The position numbers were made by a program, and so were the translations under genes. A stretch of 15,187 nt of DNA from Pseudomonadota bacterium (lineage in GTDB: Bacteria > Pseudomonadota > Gammaproteobacteria > Xanthomonadales > Xanthomonadaceae), in assembly GCA_025355485.1 (NCBI GenBank), contig JANXZP010000198.1:1-15187 (forward strand), given 5' to 3'. Positions 5,644-13,290 of the stretch are shown here, piece after piece; positions within the stretch are counted from its first letter, which is position 1, and the number at the start of each line of letters is the position of its first letter. A model generated the notes under the pieces. The model did no database searches. It worked only from the letters and a program-made list of their open reading frames with translations, and was not told the origin of the DNA.

Positions 5644-6783
5644 ATGCAGACCGATACCGCCATGTATTCGACCCGACGCGACTGGCTGGCCGCTGCGATC
5701 CGCGGCGAGCGACCGGACTGGCCCGCAGCGCCAGTGGGCGCGGTCGATGGCATGCTCGCCGTCGCCGAAGACGAAGGCGTCAGCGCCCTGCTCGTCAACG
5801 CCATGCGCGCACCTGGCGCGACGTGGCCGTTGCCGAACGAATTCAAGGACGCGCTCGCCGCCGCCGTGCACCAGCAACTGATGGTCGACCTGCTGGGTCG
5901 AAACGAGCTCATCAGCGTCATGCGAGTACTCGCGGCCGCCGGAATTCCGGCGCTGCTGCTCAAGGGCGCAGCGCTGGCCTATCGGGTCTATCCGGCACCG
6001 TTCCTGCGCCCGCGCGGCGATACCGACCTGCTGCTGCCCGATACCGAAGCCGTGGAGTGCTGCAAGCCGGTGCTGGCCGCACTCGACTACGTCGATTCGC
6101 AGGTTCCGACGACCACCACGATGGCTTACGAACTGGTCTTCCGCCGCGAGTCGGAAAACGGCCAAATCCATTGGATCGATGCGCATTGGGCGCTGTCCAA
6201 CAGTGCGATGTATGCAGGCCGTTTCAGCTTCGATGAACTGCGCGCCGAAGCGGTCGCGCTGCCAGCGCTCGGCGCCAATGCGCGCGGACTCGGCAATGTC
6301 CACGCCCTGCTGCATGCGTGCATGCATCGTGTGTGCAATCTTCCGCTCGGCATCGGCGACCGCCTGATCTGGTTGTACGACATGGACCTGCTCGCGCGTC
6401 GTTGCTCGGCACGGGAATTCGGCCGCCTGCTCGAGCTCGCCGAGCAACGCGGCCTCGCCGGCGTGTGCTGGGACGGCCTTTGCAATGCGGTGTTCGCCTT
6501 TTCAACGCCGCTGCCGACCGGACTGATGGATGCGCTGGAGCGCGCGTCGAAAAGCGAGTCCTTCGACATGCGCAAGGCCAGGCGCCGCTGGTACCAGGAG
6601 TGGCACAGCCTGCGCACGTTGCCGGCCGCGAAACGCCGGGCATGGATCTGGGAAAAACTGTTCCCGGATCCGGCCTACATGCGCGAGCTGTATCCATTCA
6701 AGGGTCGCTGGGGCCTGGGCTGGGCCTGGCTGCGCCGGCTCGGCCACGGCGTTTGGATGACGCTGCACGCTGGCGGGCGCTGA
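5644..6783 (+). CDS. Nucleotidyltransferase family protein (NTP_transf_5-like)
   Basis: The 379-aa protein has the hallmark of uncharacterised RiPP-cluster nucleotidyltransferases: ALLLKGAALAYRVYP (Lys107-Gly108), then LRPRGDTDLLL with paired Asp126 and Asp128 that would hold the metal in a polymerase-beta-like fold. The rest is mostly helical, with HALLHACMHR and IWLYDMDLLARR blocks. In the pseudomycoidin lasso pathway a protein of this kind acts after the kinase and adds a sugar to the phosphorylated peptide, so a similar second tailoring step is plausible here. The start is uncertain. ATG 5644 is preferred over TTG 5620 and GTG 5638, and ATG 5662 is possible; none has a good ribosome binding site. 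The gene starts about 40 bp after the PqqD gene and ends 37 bp from the convergent B2 gene. Confidence 0.8.
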   Translation: MQTDTAMYSTRRDWLAAAIRGERPDWPAAPVGAVDGMLAVAEDEGVSALLVNAMRAPGATWPLPNEFKDALAAAVHQQLMVDLLGRNELISVMRVLAAAGIPALLLKGAALAYRVYPAPFLRPRGDTDLLLPDTEAVECCKPVLAALDYVDSQVPTTTTMAYELVFRRESENGQIHWIDAHWALSNSAMYAGRFSFDELRAEAVALPALGANARGLGNVHALLHACMHRVCNLPLGIGDRLIWLYDMDLLARRCSAREFGRLLELAEQRGLAGVCWDGLCNAVFAFSTPLPTGLMDALERASKSESFDMRKARRRWYQEWHSLRTLPAAKRRAWIWEKLFPDPAYMRELYPFKGRWGLGWAWLRRLGHGVWMTLHAGGR

Positions 6784-6820
6784 TCGATTAGCCGCAACGC
6801 GGTGTTCCGGATCGTCGCAC

Positions 6821-7288
6821 TCACAATCCATCGAACGATCGATACGACTGATCCTTCTGCGCAAGCGCGATGCCGTCGAGTTCGACCCATGCATGCGCAG
6901 CGAACGACTCGCCGCTGCCGATCGTGCCGATCCGCAACTGCGCCGGCAGGCCGCGACGACGCAGCCACCACCACACGACCAACGCCTGTCGCAGGCAACT
7001 CGCGGCGACCGCGCCGCGACGTCCGGCGATCTCCGCGAGTTCGGCCAGGCGCACCGCATCGGCGATCGCTTCGGGCGCACACGCCGACGGCGTGCGGAAG
7101 GAGGCGCGTTCCAGCCAGCCGCGCACGCGCTGCAAGCGGAACACGGCGAGCGCAAGGTGGGTGATCGGCAACAGCAGCATCAGCGCGGACAACCGGCGCT
7201 TGTCGCGCCAGCCCAACGCGCGCCAACGTGCGAACAGCGAGCGCGGTTTCGACGAAGCCTGGTCAGTCGATGATGACGAGTCGGGCAT
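6821..7288 (-). CDS. Lasso peptide biosynthesis B2 protein (transglutaminase-like leader peptidase)
   Basis: The 155-aa protein matches the lasso B2 family, a cysteine peptidase with a transglutaminase-like fold that removes the leader just after the conserved Thr-x pair. The catalytic Cys is Cys98 in AASCLRQALVVWWWL and the His is His132 in the classic AAHAWVELDG motif; the third residue is probably Asp138 or Asp146. The N-terminal part (RWRALGWRDKRRLSALMLLLPITHLALAVF) has a hydrophobic helix typical of B2 proteins, perhaps giving membrane association near the exporter. The length is normal for a split B2. ATG 7288 lies inside the end of the B1 gene (26-nt overlap), so the two are translationally coupled, as B1/B2 pairs often are. 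It is transcribed against the rest of the cluster, converging on the nucleotidyltransferase gene. Confidence 0.9.
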   Translation of the reverse strand: MPDSSSSTDQASSKPRSLFARWRALGWRDKRRLSALMLLLPITHLALAVFRLQRVRGWLERASFRTPSACAPEAIADAVRLAELAEIAGRRGAVAASCLRQALVVWWWLRRRGLPAQLRIGTIGSGESFAAHAWVELDGIALAQKDQSYRSFDGL

Positions 7289-7574
7289 CGGCAAGTTGTC
7301 CGACCAACGCGATCACGTCGCGCTCCACGCGTTCGGCGGGGACATCGTATTCGGCGAGCAGCGATTCGCATACCGCGCGCAAATCGGCGCCACCATCGAG
7401 CAGGCGCCAGATCCGCGTGCCGATCGGATCGAGCCCGAAATAATGTTCGCTGGAGGTGTCGAGCAATACCGCTTCGCCGGCGGTTTCCTGCAGCAGCACA
7501 TCCGGTGAGACGCGCACGCGGCTGGCCAGCGTGATCGTGTGTGCTGTAATGGTGGCGTTGGTTTCGTTCGTCAT
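7263..7574 (-). CDS. Lasso B1 protein, PqqD family leader-binding protein (copy 2)
   Basis: A 103-aa PqqD-like protein with LLQETAGEAVLLDTSSEHYFGLDPIG, then TRIWRLLDGGADLRAVCESLLAEY and a terminal helix. It directly precedes and overlaps the B2 peptidase, the normal arrangement for B1, the subunit that holds the leader through its Tyr/Pro/Leu contacts. ATG 7574 is chosen because conservation begins about 12 residues later and the preceding sequence does not resemble PqqD. Only 24 bp separate this start from the exporter start on the other strand, so its promoter must lie within the 5' part of the exporter gene. Confidence 0.87.
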   Translation of the reverse strand: MTNETNATITAHTITLASRVRVSPDVLLQETAGEAVLLDTSSEHYFGLDPIGTRIWRLLDGGADLRAVCESLLAEYDVPAERVERDVIALVGQLADARLVIID

Positions 7575-7598
7575 GGTCTGAAGCGGGACATCGGCAAC

Positions 7599-9356
7599 AT
7601 GGTTGGGGAACGATCCTCGGACAACACGGCGCAGCATGCGGCCAGTATAGCCGCCGGAAACGCGGCGCATCACGGCGATGGACGCCGCGACCTGCGCTTC
7701 CTGCTGTCGCTGGCGACGCCGTATCGCGGTGCGTTGCTGCTCGCGGTGATATTGCTGCTCGCAGAAAGCATCGCGATGCTGGCGATGCCGTGGCTGGCCG
7801 GGCGCTTTTCCGATGCGCTGCTGCATGGACGTGCAGTCGTGGGCTTGTTGTTCGCATGGCTGGCACTGATCGCGCTGCAATGCGTGCTCAGTTACGCCAA
7901 CGCGGTGATGATCGAGCTGACTGGCACGCGCCTGATCGCCGACGCCTGCGCGCGCGTGTACGACCACCTGCAATCGCTGCCGCTACGCTGGCACCACGAC
8001 CGCCGCCGCGGCGACGTGCTGTCGCTGCTGACCGATGATGTCGTTCGACTGAGCGGTTTCCTGACTGGCGTGATCACCCCGCTGCTCCCATTGCTGCTGA
8101 CCTGCGCCGGCGCTCTGCTGATGATGCTGCGCATCCAGCCGTGGATAACATTGCTGATCGCGACGCTGGTGCCGGCGTTCTTCCTTGCGTTGCGCATCGT
8201 TGGCCGCCGGCTGCGGCCGTTGTCCGCCGACGTCGTGCAGGCCTACGCGGACAAGTCGGCGTTCGCCGAACAGAACCTGTCGATGCTGCCGATCATCAAG
8301 GCCTACACCGGCGAGACCGCCGAGTCGGCGCGCTTCGGCGCACACACGATGCGTCTGCGCGACACCGAAGTGCGGCTTGCACGGCTACAGGCACTGATCG
8401 GCCCTGGCGTGCGTCTGCTCGCGTCGACTGGAATCGTCCTGCTGCTGTGGCTGGGCAGTCGTGCGGTCGCCGATGGCGCGATGCGACCGGCCGATCTGGT
8501 CAGTCTGCTGCTGTACGGTTTGCTCTTGACCCAGCCGGTCGGCCAGCTCGCTGCAGTGTACGGGCAGATGCAGACCGCGCGCGGCAGCGCGAAACGCCTG
8601 ATCGATGTGTTCGCGCAATCGCCCGAACCCGACGACGGCTCACGCGAACTGCACGCCGCCAGCGGCGAATTGCTGTTCGACGATGTGCGCTTCGCGTATC
8701 CGGGACGCGAGGACGTGTTGAGCGGGCTCGACCTGCGCGTGCGCGCCGGCGAGACGGTCGCAATCACCGGCCTCAATGGCGCCGGCAAGAGCACCATCGC
8801 GCATCTGCTGCTGCGCTTCGCCGACCCCGATGCGGGGCGGATCGCGCTCGATGGCGTGGATCTGCGCGAATTGCGCCTGCGCAACCTGCGCACGCACATC
8901 GCGCTGGTTGCGCAGAACGTGTTGCTGTTCAACGCTACGGTCGCCGACAACATCGCCTACGGCCGCGCCGACGCATCGCCCGCCGAGATCGAACGCGCGG
9001 CGATTGCGGCACGCGCGCACGATTTCACGATGAGCCTTCCCGACGGCTACGACACCATCATCGGCGACCAGGGAATCCGCCTGTCGGGCGGGCAGAAGCA
9101 GCGCATCGCACTGGCGCGCGCGCTGCTCAAGGATCCGGCGGTGCTGATCCTCGACGAAGCCACCGCGATGTTCGATCCGGATGGCGAACGCGAGTTCATC
9201 GCCGAGTGCCGCGAATTGCTCAGCCGCCGCACCGTGCTGCTGATCACCCATCGCCCCGCCAGCCTCGCCCTGGCCGATCGCGTGTTGCTCTTGCAGGATG
9301 GCAGGCTGGTCGATGCGCAGCACGGCGAACACGACGCGGCATCGGCCGCCGATTGA
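7599..9356 (+). CDS. ABC transporter, fused permease and ATPase (lasso exporter, D protein)
   Basis: This 585-aa half-transporter has an N-terminal six-helix exporter domain (about residues 35-330; first helices GALLLAVILLLAESIAML and GLLFAWLALIALQCV). A C-terminal ATPase follows: Walker A GLNGAGKST (391-399), Q-loop VAQNVLLF, signature LSGGQKQR (from 495), Walker B VLILDEAT (Asp519, Glu520) and the H-loop His551 in ITHRP. It would work as a homodimer in the inner membrane and fits McjD-type lasso exporters that also give self-immunity. There is no C39 peptidase domain, consistent with leader removal by B2. ATG 7599 is preferred (GCGGG about 11 nt upstream); a longer in-frame start at 7539 would lie inside the divergent B1 gene. 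It ends 32 bp before the convergent membrane protein gene, with no obvious terminator hairpin between. Confidence 0.88.
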   Translation: MVGERSSDNTAQHAASIAAGNAAHHGDGRRDLRFLLSLATPYRGALLLAVILLLAESIAMLAMPWLAGRFSDALLHGRAVVGLLFAWLALIALQCVLSYANAVMIELTGTRLIADACARVYDHLQSLPLRWHHDRRRGDVLSLLTDDVVRLSGFLTGVITPLLPLLLTCAGALLMMLRIQPWITLLIATLVPAFFLALRIVGRRLRPLSADVVQAYADKSAFAEQNLSMLPIIKAYTGETAESARFGAHTMRLRDTEVRLARLQALIGPGVRLLASTGIVLLLWLGSRAVADGAMRPADLVSLLLYGLLLTQPVGQLAAVYGQMQTARGSAKRLIDVFAQSPEPDDGSRELHAASGELLFDDVRFAYPGREDVLSGLDLRVRAGETVAITGLNGAGKSTIAHLLLRFADPDAGRIALDGVDLRELRLRNLRTHIALVAQNVLLFNATVADNIAYGRADASPAEIERAAIAARAHDFTMSLPDGYDTIIGDQGIRLSGGQKQRIALARALLKDPAVLILDEATAMFDPDGEREFIAECRELLSRRTVLLITHRPASLALADRVLLLQDGRLVDAQHGEHDAASAAD

Positions 9357-9388
9357 AGCGCGCGCATTTCAGCACGCAATCGCCGCGT

Positions 9389-10318
9389 TCAACTCCCGCT
9401 GCGCACCAGCAGGTGCTTCGCCAGCTGGCCATGCAGATGGCCGATGCCTCGCGCGGCGTGCAGGTAGGCGAACAGCAGCAATACGCCGAGCGGGAGCAAC
9501 AGCGGTGCAAGCCAGTCCGGATCGGGGCCGTGGTAGCCGTTGAGCGATATGTCGAAATGCTGCCCGAAGAACCACGCGAACGGTGCGGCGATGAACGACA
9601 GCGACACCGACAGTATCGTCACGGTCAGGGTGAAATAAACGATGCCCAGCGGCAGCATCAGCAGCATGTACAGGATCGTGGACCAGCTACGCGGATCGGT
9701 GAACATCGCGCCGACGCGCGTCATCCACGGCTGCCCGCGTTCGGCATACAGCGGCCTGCGCGGCATGCGTTCGCCGAGCATCACTTCGACGATCCGACCC
9801 TCGACGATCGACAGCACGCGCACGCTGCCGAAAAACAGCACGACGAACGGCAATCCGATGATCAGGATCGAGAATCCCAGCGACATGCTCAACCCGGTCA
9901 CCGCCCAGGTGAAATAGAAGATGCCGGTGGCGAGCGAAAGCAGCATGTAGAACATCGCCGAATACGTGCGCGTATCGGCGGCCACGCCGAAGAATCTCCC
10001 GAGAGCTGTCTGGCGCGGCGGCGGCGGCGGCGTGCGCAGCGCGGTCGCGACCTGGGTTTCGGTATCGCGGTAGATGTCTGCGACTTCCTCGGGCGCACCG
10101 TAACTGCCGGCGACCGATGCGATCACGCTGGCTTCGTCTTCGCCGGGATCTTCGGCCAGTTCCGAACGCAGGTATTCCTCGGCGTCGTACAGCGCATCCT
10201 GGATCAGCGCCGGATCGGAGCCGCGTAGTGCATCGCGCAGTTGATCAAGATATTCGGGAATGCTGTGCGGCATCGGCTTGTCCGACGCGGATGCGTTGCT
10301 GGAATCGTTTGCGTTCAT
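9389..10318 (-). CDS. HAAS/DUF1700-like sensor membrane protein
   Basis: The 309-aa protein has a soluble N-terminal helical domain (about 15-80: YLDQLRDALRGSDPALIQDALYDAEEYLRSEL, GAPEEVADIYRD) of the HAAS/DUF1700 type. A proline-rich linker follows, then two related membrane blocks each containing YMLL...G..YFT....LS.SL (about 125-180 and 215-260), and a last helix near 280-300. The doubled block suggests an internal duplication and resembles the 'putative sensor' transmembrane family. Such proteins are regularly encoded beside a PadR-type regulator and are thought to interact with it. Start ATG 10318 is set by GAAGGA upstream and by its ATGA overlap with the PadR stop. It has no obvious tie to the lasso cluster except position. 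Confidence 0.75.
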   Translation of the reverse strand: MNANDSSNASASDKPMPHSIPEYLDQLRDALRGSDPALIQDALYDAEEYLRSELAEDPGEDEASVIASVAGSYGAPEEVADIYRDTETQVATALRTPPPPPRQTALGRFFGVAADTRTYSAMFYMLLSLATGIFYFTWAVTGLSMSLGFSILIIGLPFVVLFFGSVRVLSIVEGRIVEVMLGERMPRRPLYAERGQPWMTRVGAMFTDPRSWSTILYMLLMLPLGIVYFTLTVTILSVSLSFIAAPFAWFFGQHFDISLNGYHGPDPDWLAPLLLPLGVLLLFAYLHAARGIGHLHGQLAKHLLVRSGS

Positions 10319-10677
10319 GGAGCGTCCTTCAGCACGGAATCGACGGATCGGCGGGTGGCGTCCCAGGTCGCGGCCCAATCGCGGAACACCGCGCGGCCCA
10401 GGTCGGTGATGCGGTAGTAGCGGCGCGGCGGCCCGGCAACGGACGGCTCGACGTGGCTGTCCAGCAAGCCGGAGGCGCTGAGGTTGCGCAGTACCGGATA
10501 CAACGCGCTCTGCTTGCCGCTGAACAACGCATCGCCTGACTGCTGCAGCCGTTTGGCGATCTGGTAGCCGTACAGCGGCTCGTCCGATCCGGCCAGCACC
10601 GCGAGCAGCACCAGCGAAACGGTGCCGGCGCTGAGCTCCTTCTGGAATTTACGCAGGTGGCTTTCGGTGTCCGTCAT
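10315..10677 (-). CDS. PadR family transcriptional regulator
   Basis: The 120-aa winged-helix protein contains VSLVLLAVLAGSDEPLYGYQIAKRLQQ, then SALYPVLRNLSASGLLDSHVE and PPRRYYRITDLGRAVF, the well-known PadR pattern (YGYEI, LYPxLxxLExxGLI, RKYYxLT). It should bind DNA as a dimer and repress its own operon. It is translationally coupled to the membrane sensor protein (ATGA). ATG 10677 is preferred over TTG 10689 because the family normally starts just before the helical N-terminus. A near-perfect palindrome 40 bp upstream is the likely operator. Confidence 0.88.
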   Translation of the reverse strand: MTDTESHLRKFQKELSAGTVSLVLLAVLAGSDEPLYGYQIAKRLQQSGDALFSGKQSALYPVLRNLSASGLLDSHVEPSVAGPPRRYYRITDLGRAVFRDWAATWDATRRSVDSVLKDAP

Positions 10678-10717
10678 GGTGGCTCGCAAGGACTACGGTA
10701 TGGCAATGACTTCAGCT

Positions 10718-10736
10718 TAGTGCGAAGTTCGTACTA
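10718..10736. promoter_or_regulatory. 19-bp near-palindrome, candidate PadR operator
   Basis: The sequence TAGTGCGAAGTTCGTACTA has two 9-bp arms around one central base with a single mismatched pair. It lies in the roughly 107-bp divergent gap between the PadR operon and the quinone-oxidoreductase-like gene, about 41 bp from the PadR start and 49 bp from the oxidoreductase start. PadR proteins usually bind such dyads and autoregulate, so it could control either or both genes. Confidence 0.5.
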
Positions 10737-10784
10737 GTGAACGTGCCGGAAGTCATCCCCGGATTGGCGGGCTATTCTTCAGCC

Positions 10785-11834
10785 ATGCACGCACTCACTT
10801 TCTCGCGTTTCGGCGGCCCTGACGTCCTGGAATGGATCGCCCTGCCCGACCCGGTCGCCGCACCCGGCATCGCCGTCGTGCGTACCGCCGCGATCGGGCT
10901 GAATTTTGCCGATATCTACCGCCGCCAGGGCCGTTACCACCTCGCCGGATCGCCGCCGTGGATCGCCGGTTACGAAGCGGCCGGAACGATCGCCGCGTTG
11001 CATCCGGACGATGCGAATGGTGAATGGCGCATCGACCAGCGTGTGGCCTTCGCCGACAGCCCGTACGCAAACGCCGAACTGGTCCCGGTGCCTCTGGGCA
11101 AGCTGATCCGGCTGCCCGGAGACATCGACTTCGAGAGCGCCGCCGCCGTGCTGCTGCAGGGCCTGACCGCGCAATTCCTGAGTGCCGACAGCTACGCCGT
11201 GCGTGCTGGCGACAACGTGCTGGTGCACGCGGCGGGAGGTGGCGTCGGCTTGCTGCTGACCCAACTCACGACCGCGCGCGGCGCGAACGTGTTCGCGCTG
11301 GCTTCGTCCGCCGACAAACGCCAAGCCGCGACGCAGGCCGGTGCGCGCATCGTGATCGATTCGGGTGATGGCTGGGTTGAGCGCGTGCGCGCAGCGTTGC
11401 CCGATGGCGCCGATGCCGTGTACGACTCCATTGGGCGAACACTGCACGACAGCCTCGCGCTCGCGCGCACCGGCGGCACCGTAGTGTTCTACGGCATGGC
11501 GGCGGGCGATCCGGATGCGGTCGATCCACGCCTGCTGATGGATCGCTCGCTGAGCCTGGTCGGCGGCGACCTCTGGAACGTGCTGACCTCGGCGCAGGCG
11601 CGGCAGACCCGCGCCGACGCACTGTTCAAGGCGATCCGCGACGGGAATTTGCGCGTGCCGATCGCGGCGCGATACGCGCTGGCCGATGGCGCGCAGGCGC
11701 ATGCGTTGCTCGAAGGCCGTGGGGTCAGCGGCAAGGTGTTGCTGATTCCGCCGCACAGGGATGTGCAAATGGCTTTGCACTCCCTGCGGTCGCCGCGAGC
11801 GCAGGATGCGCAGGATGCGCAGGAGCGGCCATAA
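10785..11834 (+). CDS. Zinc-independent MDR alcohol dehydrogenase / NADPH:quinone oxidoreductase-like
   Basis: The 349-aa protein is a medium-chain dehydrogenase/reductase of the quinone oxidoreductase group. The N-terminal GroES-like part contains FGGPDVLEW, GLNFADIYRRQGRY and GYEAAGTI. The nucleotide-binding part contains the VLVHAAGGGVGLLLTQL glycine motif (about 145-165), then ALASSADKRQAATQAGA, and the C-terminus is KVLL. No zinc-ligand cysteines are visible at the structural site, as usual for QOR. It would reduce quinones or enones with NADPH in the cytoplasm. ATG 10785 begins the family-like MHALTFSRF; GTG 10737 upstream would add 16 unrelated residues and run through the candidate operator region. 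The extreme C-terminus carries a small repeat (RAQDAQDAQERP) beyond the conserved domain. Confidence 0.88.
   Translation: MHALTFSRFGGPDVLEWIALPDPVAAPGIAVVRTAAIGLNFADIYRRQGRYHLAGSPPWIAGYEAAGTIAALHPDDANGEWRIDQRVAFADSPYANAELVPVPLGKLIRLPGDIDFESAAAVLLQGLTAQFLSADSYAVRAGDNVLVHAAGGGVGLLLTQLTTARGANVFALASSADKRQAATQAGARIVIDSGDGWVERVRAALPDGADAVYDSIGRTLHDSLALARTGGTVVFYGMAAGDPDAVDPRLLMDRSLSLVGGDLWNVLTSAQARQTRADALFKAIRDGNLRVPIAARYALADGAQAHALLEGRGVSGKVLLIPPHRDVQMALHSLRSPRAQDAQDAQERP
11799..11825 (+). repeat. Short in-frame tandem repeat, 9-bp unit
   Basis: The unit GCGCAGGAT occurs as two exact copies plus a third copy with one change (GCGCAGGAG), at the end of the oxidoreductase gene. It encodes AQD-AQD-AQE, outside the catalytic fold, and probably reflects slippage. 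Confidence 0.6.
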
Positions 11835-11877
11835 CCGCGCTTGTGGATGACTGCGCGCCGGCGTTATGGTGCATCGC

Positions 11878-12708
11878 ATGGAGACATCTACCACGCACGC
11901 TACTCTTCCGCGCCGGATGCCGGTCGTGTTTGTCGGCCACGGCTCGCCGATGAACGCGATCGAGGACAACGATTTCAATCGACAATGGCGCGCGCTCGGC
12001 CAACGCCTACCGAAACCGCGCGCGGTTCTTTGCGTGTCGGCACACTGGGAAACCCGCGGCGCGCGCGTCACGGGCGCCAGCCATCCGATCACGATCCACG
12101 ATTTCTACGGTTTTCCGAAAGCGCTGTTCGACGTGCGCTATCCAGCACCGGGCGATCCGAAACTCGCGCACCGCGTCGAGCAACTGCTCGGCGGCCACAA
12201 GCACGCACAGGTCGACGCGACGCGCGGCTACGATCACGGCATGTGGAGCGTGCTGCGCGTGATGTATCCGGATGCCGACGTGCCGGTGGTGCAGCTCGGC
12301 ATCGACACATCGCAACCGGGCGAACACCACTACCAACTCGCAAAGGCGCTCGCGCCATTGCGCGACGAAGGCGTGCTGGTGCTGGGCAGCGGCAACATCG
12401 TGCACAACCTCGCGCAGTGGGATCCGCGAAACCCGCATCCGCTGGACTGGGCGCAGCATTTCGATTCGGCGGTGAAACGCCGCATCAGCCATCGCGAGCA
12501 CATCGAACTGGTCGATTGGCCGCGCCTCGGCGCCGATGCGCGGCTGGCGATCCCCACGCCGGAGCACTACCTGCCGTTGCTGTACGTGCTGGCCTTGCAG
12601 CGCGACGACGACCACGTGCATTTCTTCAATGAAGCCGTGTCCAGCGCGATCAGCATGACTTCGGTCGCCCTCGAACCAGGCGCCGCGCACGCGGGCCGCG
12701 CGTCGTGA
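11878..12708 (+). CDS. ygiD: DODA-type extradiol dioxygenase (4,5-DOPA dioxygenase extradiol-like)
   Basis: This 276-aa protein belongs to the LigB/DODA family of non-heme metal ring-cleaving dioxygenases. The metal ligands expected in the family are visible as His21 (FVGHGSPMNAIE), His56 (CVSAHWET) and His176 (GSGNIVHNL); TRGYDHGMWSVL also carries a conserved His. E. coli YgiD, the closest named relative, cleaves DOPA at the 4,5 position, although its natural substrate is unclear. The length agrees with the family. ATG 11878 is preferred; ATG 11866 adds four residues and neither has a clear ribosome binding site. Its stop overlaps the start of the next gene (GTGA), so the two are coupled. 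Confidence 0.88.
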   Translation: METSTTHATLPRRMPVVFVGHGSPMNAIEDNDFNRQWRALGQRLPKPRAVLCVSAHWETRGARVTGASHPITIHDFYGFPKALFDVRYPAPGDPKLAHRVEQLLGGHKHAQVDATRGYDHGMWSVLRVMYPDADVPVVQLGIDTSQPGEHHYQLAKALAPLRDEGVLVLGSGNIVHNLAQWDPRNPHPLDWAQHFDSAVKRRISHREHIELVDWPRLGADARLAIPTPEHYLPLLYVLALQRDDDHVHFFNEAVSSAISMTSVALEPGAAHAGRAS

Positions 12709-13238
12709 ACGAGGCGCCGCGCGAACGCACGATTGCGGCATCGGCCGTGCAGCCCAATCCGGTCGGTGCGCTGCATTTCGAGCACCTCGTGCAGATCAAC
12801 GATCCGTCCGATCCTCGGGTGCGCTCGCTGCATCGCGACCAGCTCTGGCGCGGGCTGGTGATGCGCGCCGAATTCCCGACCAGCTTCGTGCCGTGGCTGG
12901 ACGATTGCCACATCGAGCGTATCGGCGGCGACCTGTTGCGCACGCTGCGCTTCGGCCAGCAGGTCGTGCGCGACCGCGTGCGTTTCGACGGCCAGGATGC
13001 GGTGGAATACGCCGTACTCGCCGACGACGACAGCGGCGCGACTTTCCGCATGAGCATGCGCATCGAGCAACCCGCGCCCGATGCGCTGTTCGTGCGCTTC
13101 ACCTACGAGGCGCATTCGTCCGACCATCGCGACGACGGCCCGCATGTCGGCGCGGTCAAGGAAGCGTACCGGCTGGCCGATATCGACACCGTGTTCCGCA
13201 TCCGCCAATTGGCCGATTCGGGATTGCTGGACGCGTGA
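12705..13238 (+). CDS. AtaL-like / DUF1857 SRPBCC family protein
   Basis: The 177-aa protein matches the AtaL-like group of the START/SRPBCC hydrophobic-pocket fold: HFEHLVQINDPSD, LHRDQLWRGLVMRAEFPTSFVPWLDDCHI, TLRFGQQVVRDRVRF, and FTYEAHSSD. These small beta-barrel proteins bind hydrophobic ligands or act as cyclases/aromatases; the substrate here is unknown. It starts at GTG 12705, overlapping the dioxygenase stop as GTGA, which suggests shared expression and perhaps joint action on an aromatic compound. The conserved region starts near residue 23, so the first 20 residues are an extra, probably flexible N-terminus. Confidence 0.8.
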   Translation: MNEAPRERTIAASAVQPNPVGALHFEHLVQINDPSDPRVRSLHRDQLWRGLVMRAEFPTSFVPWLDDCHIERIGGDLLRTLRFGQQVVRDRVRFDGQDAVEYAVLADDDSGATFRMSMRIEQPAPDALFVRFTYEAHSSDHRDDGPHVGAVKEAYRLADIDTVFRIRQLADSGLLDA

Positions 13239-13290
13239 TGCGCGGTTTGCGTTCAGGCAGCGACTCGCATCGTTGCCGCGGCGCCGGGAC

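Noticed and set aside
6784..6820. Hairpin CCGC-AAC-GCGG between the convergent nucleotidyltransferase and B2 genes
   Set aside because: A 4-bp stem without a T-tract is too weak to call a terminator.
8141..10228. A 695-codon + strand frame across the exporter end and the membrane protein
   Set aside because: It is in the wrong frame for the ABC transporter and antisense to the sensor protein; the composition is Arg/Ala-rich noise.
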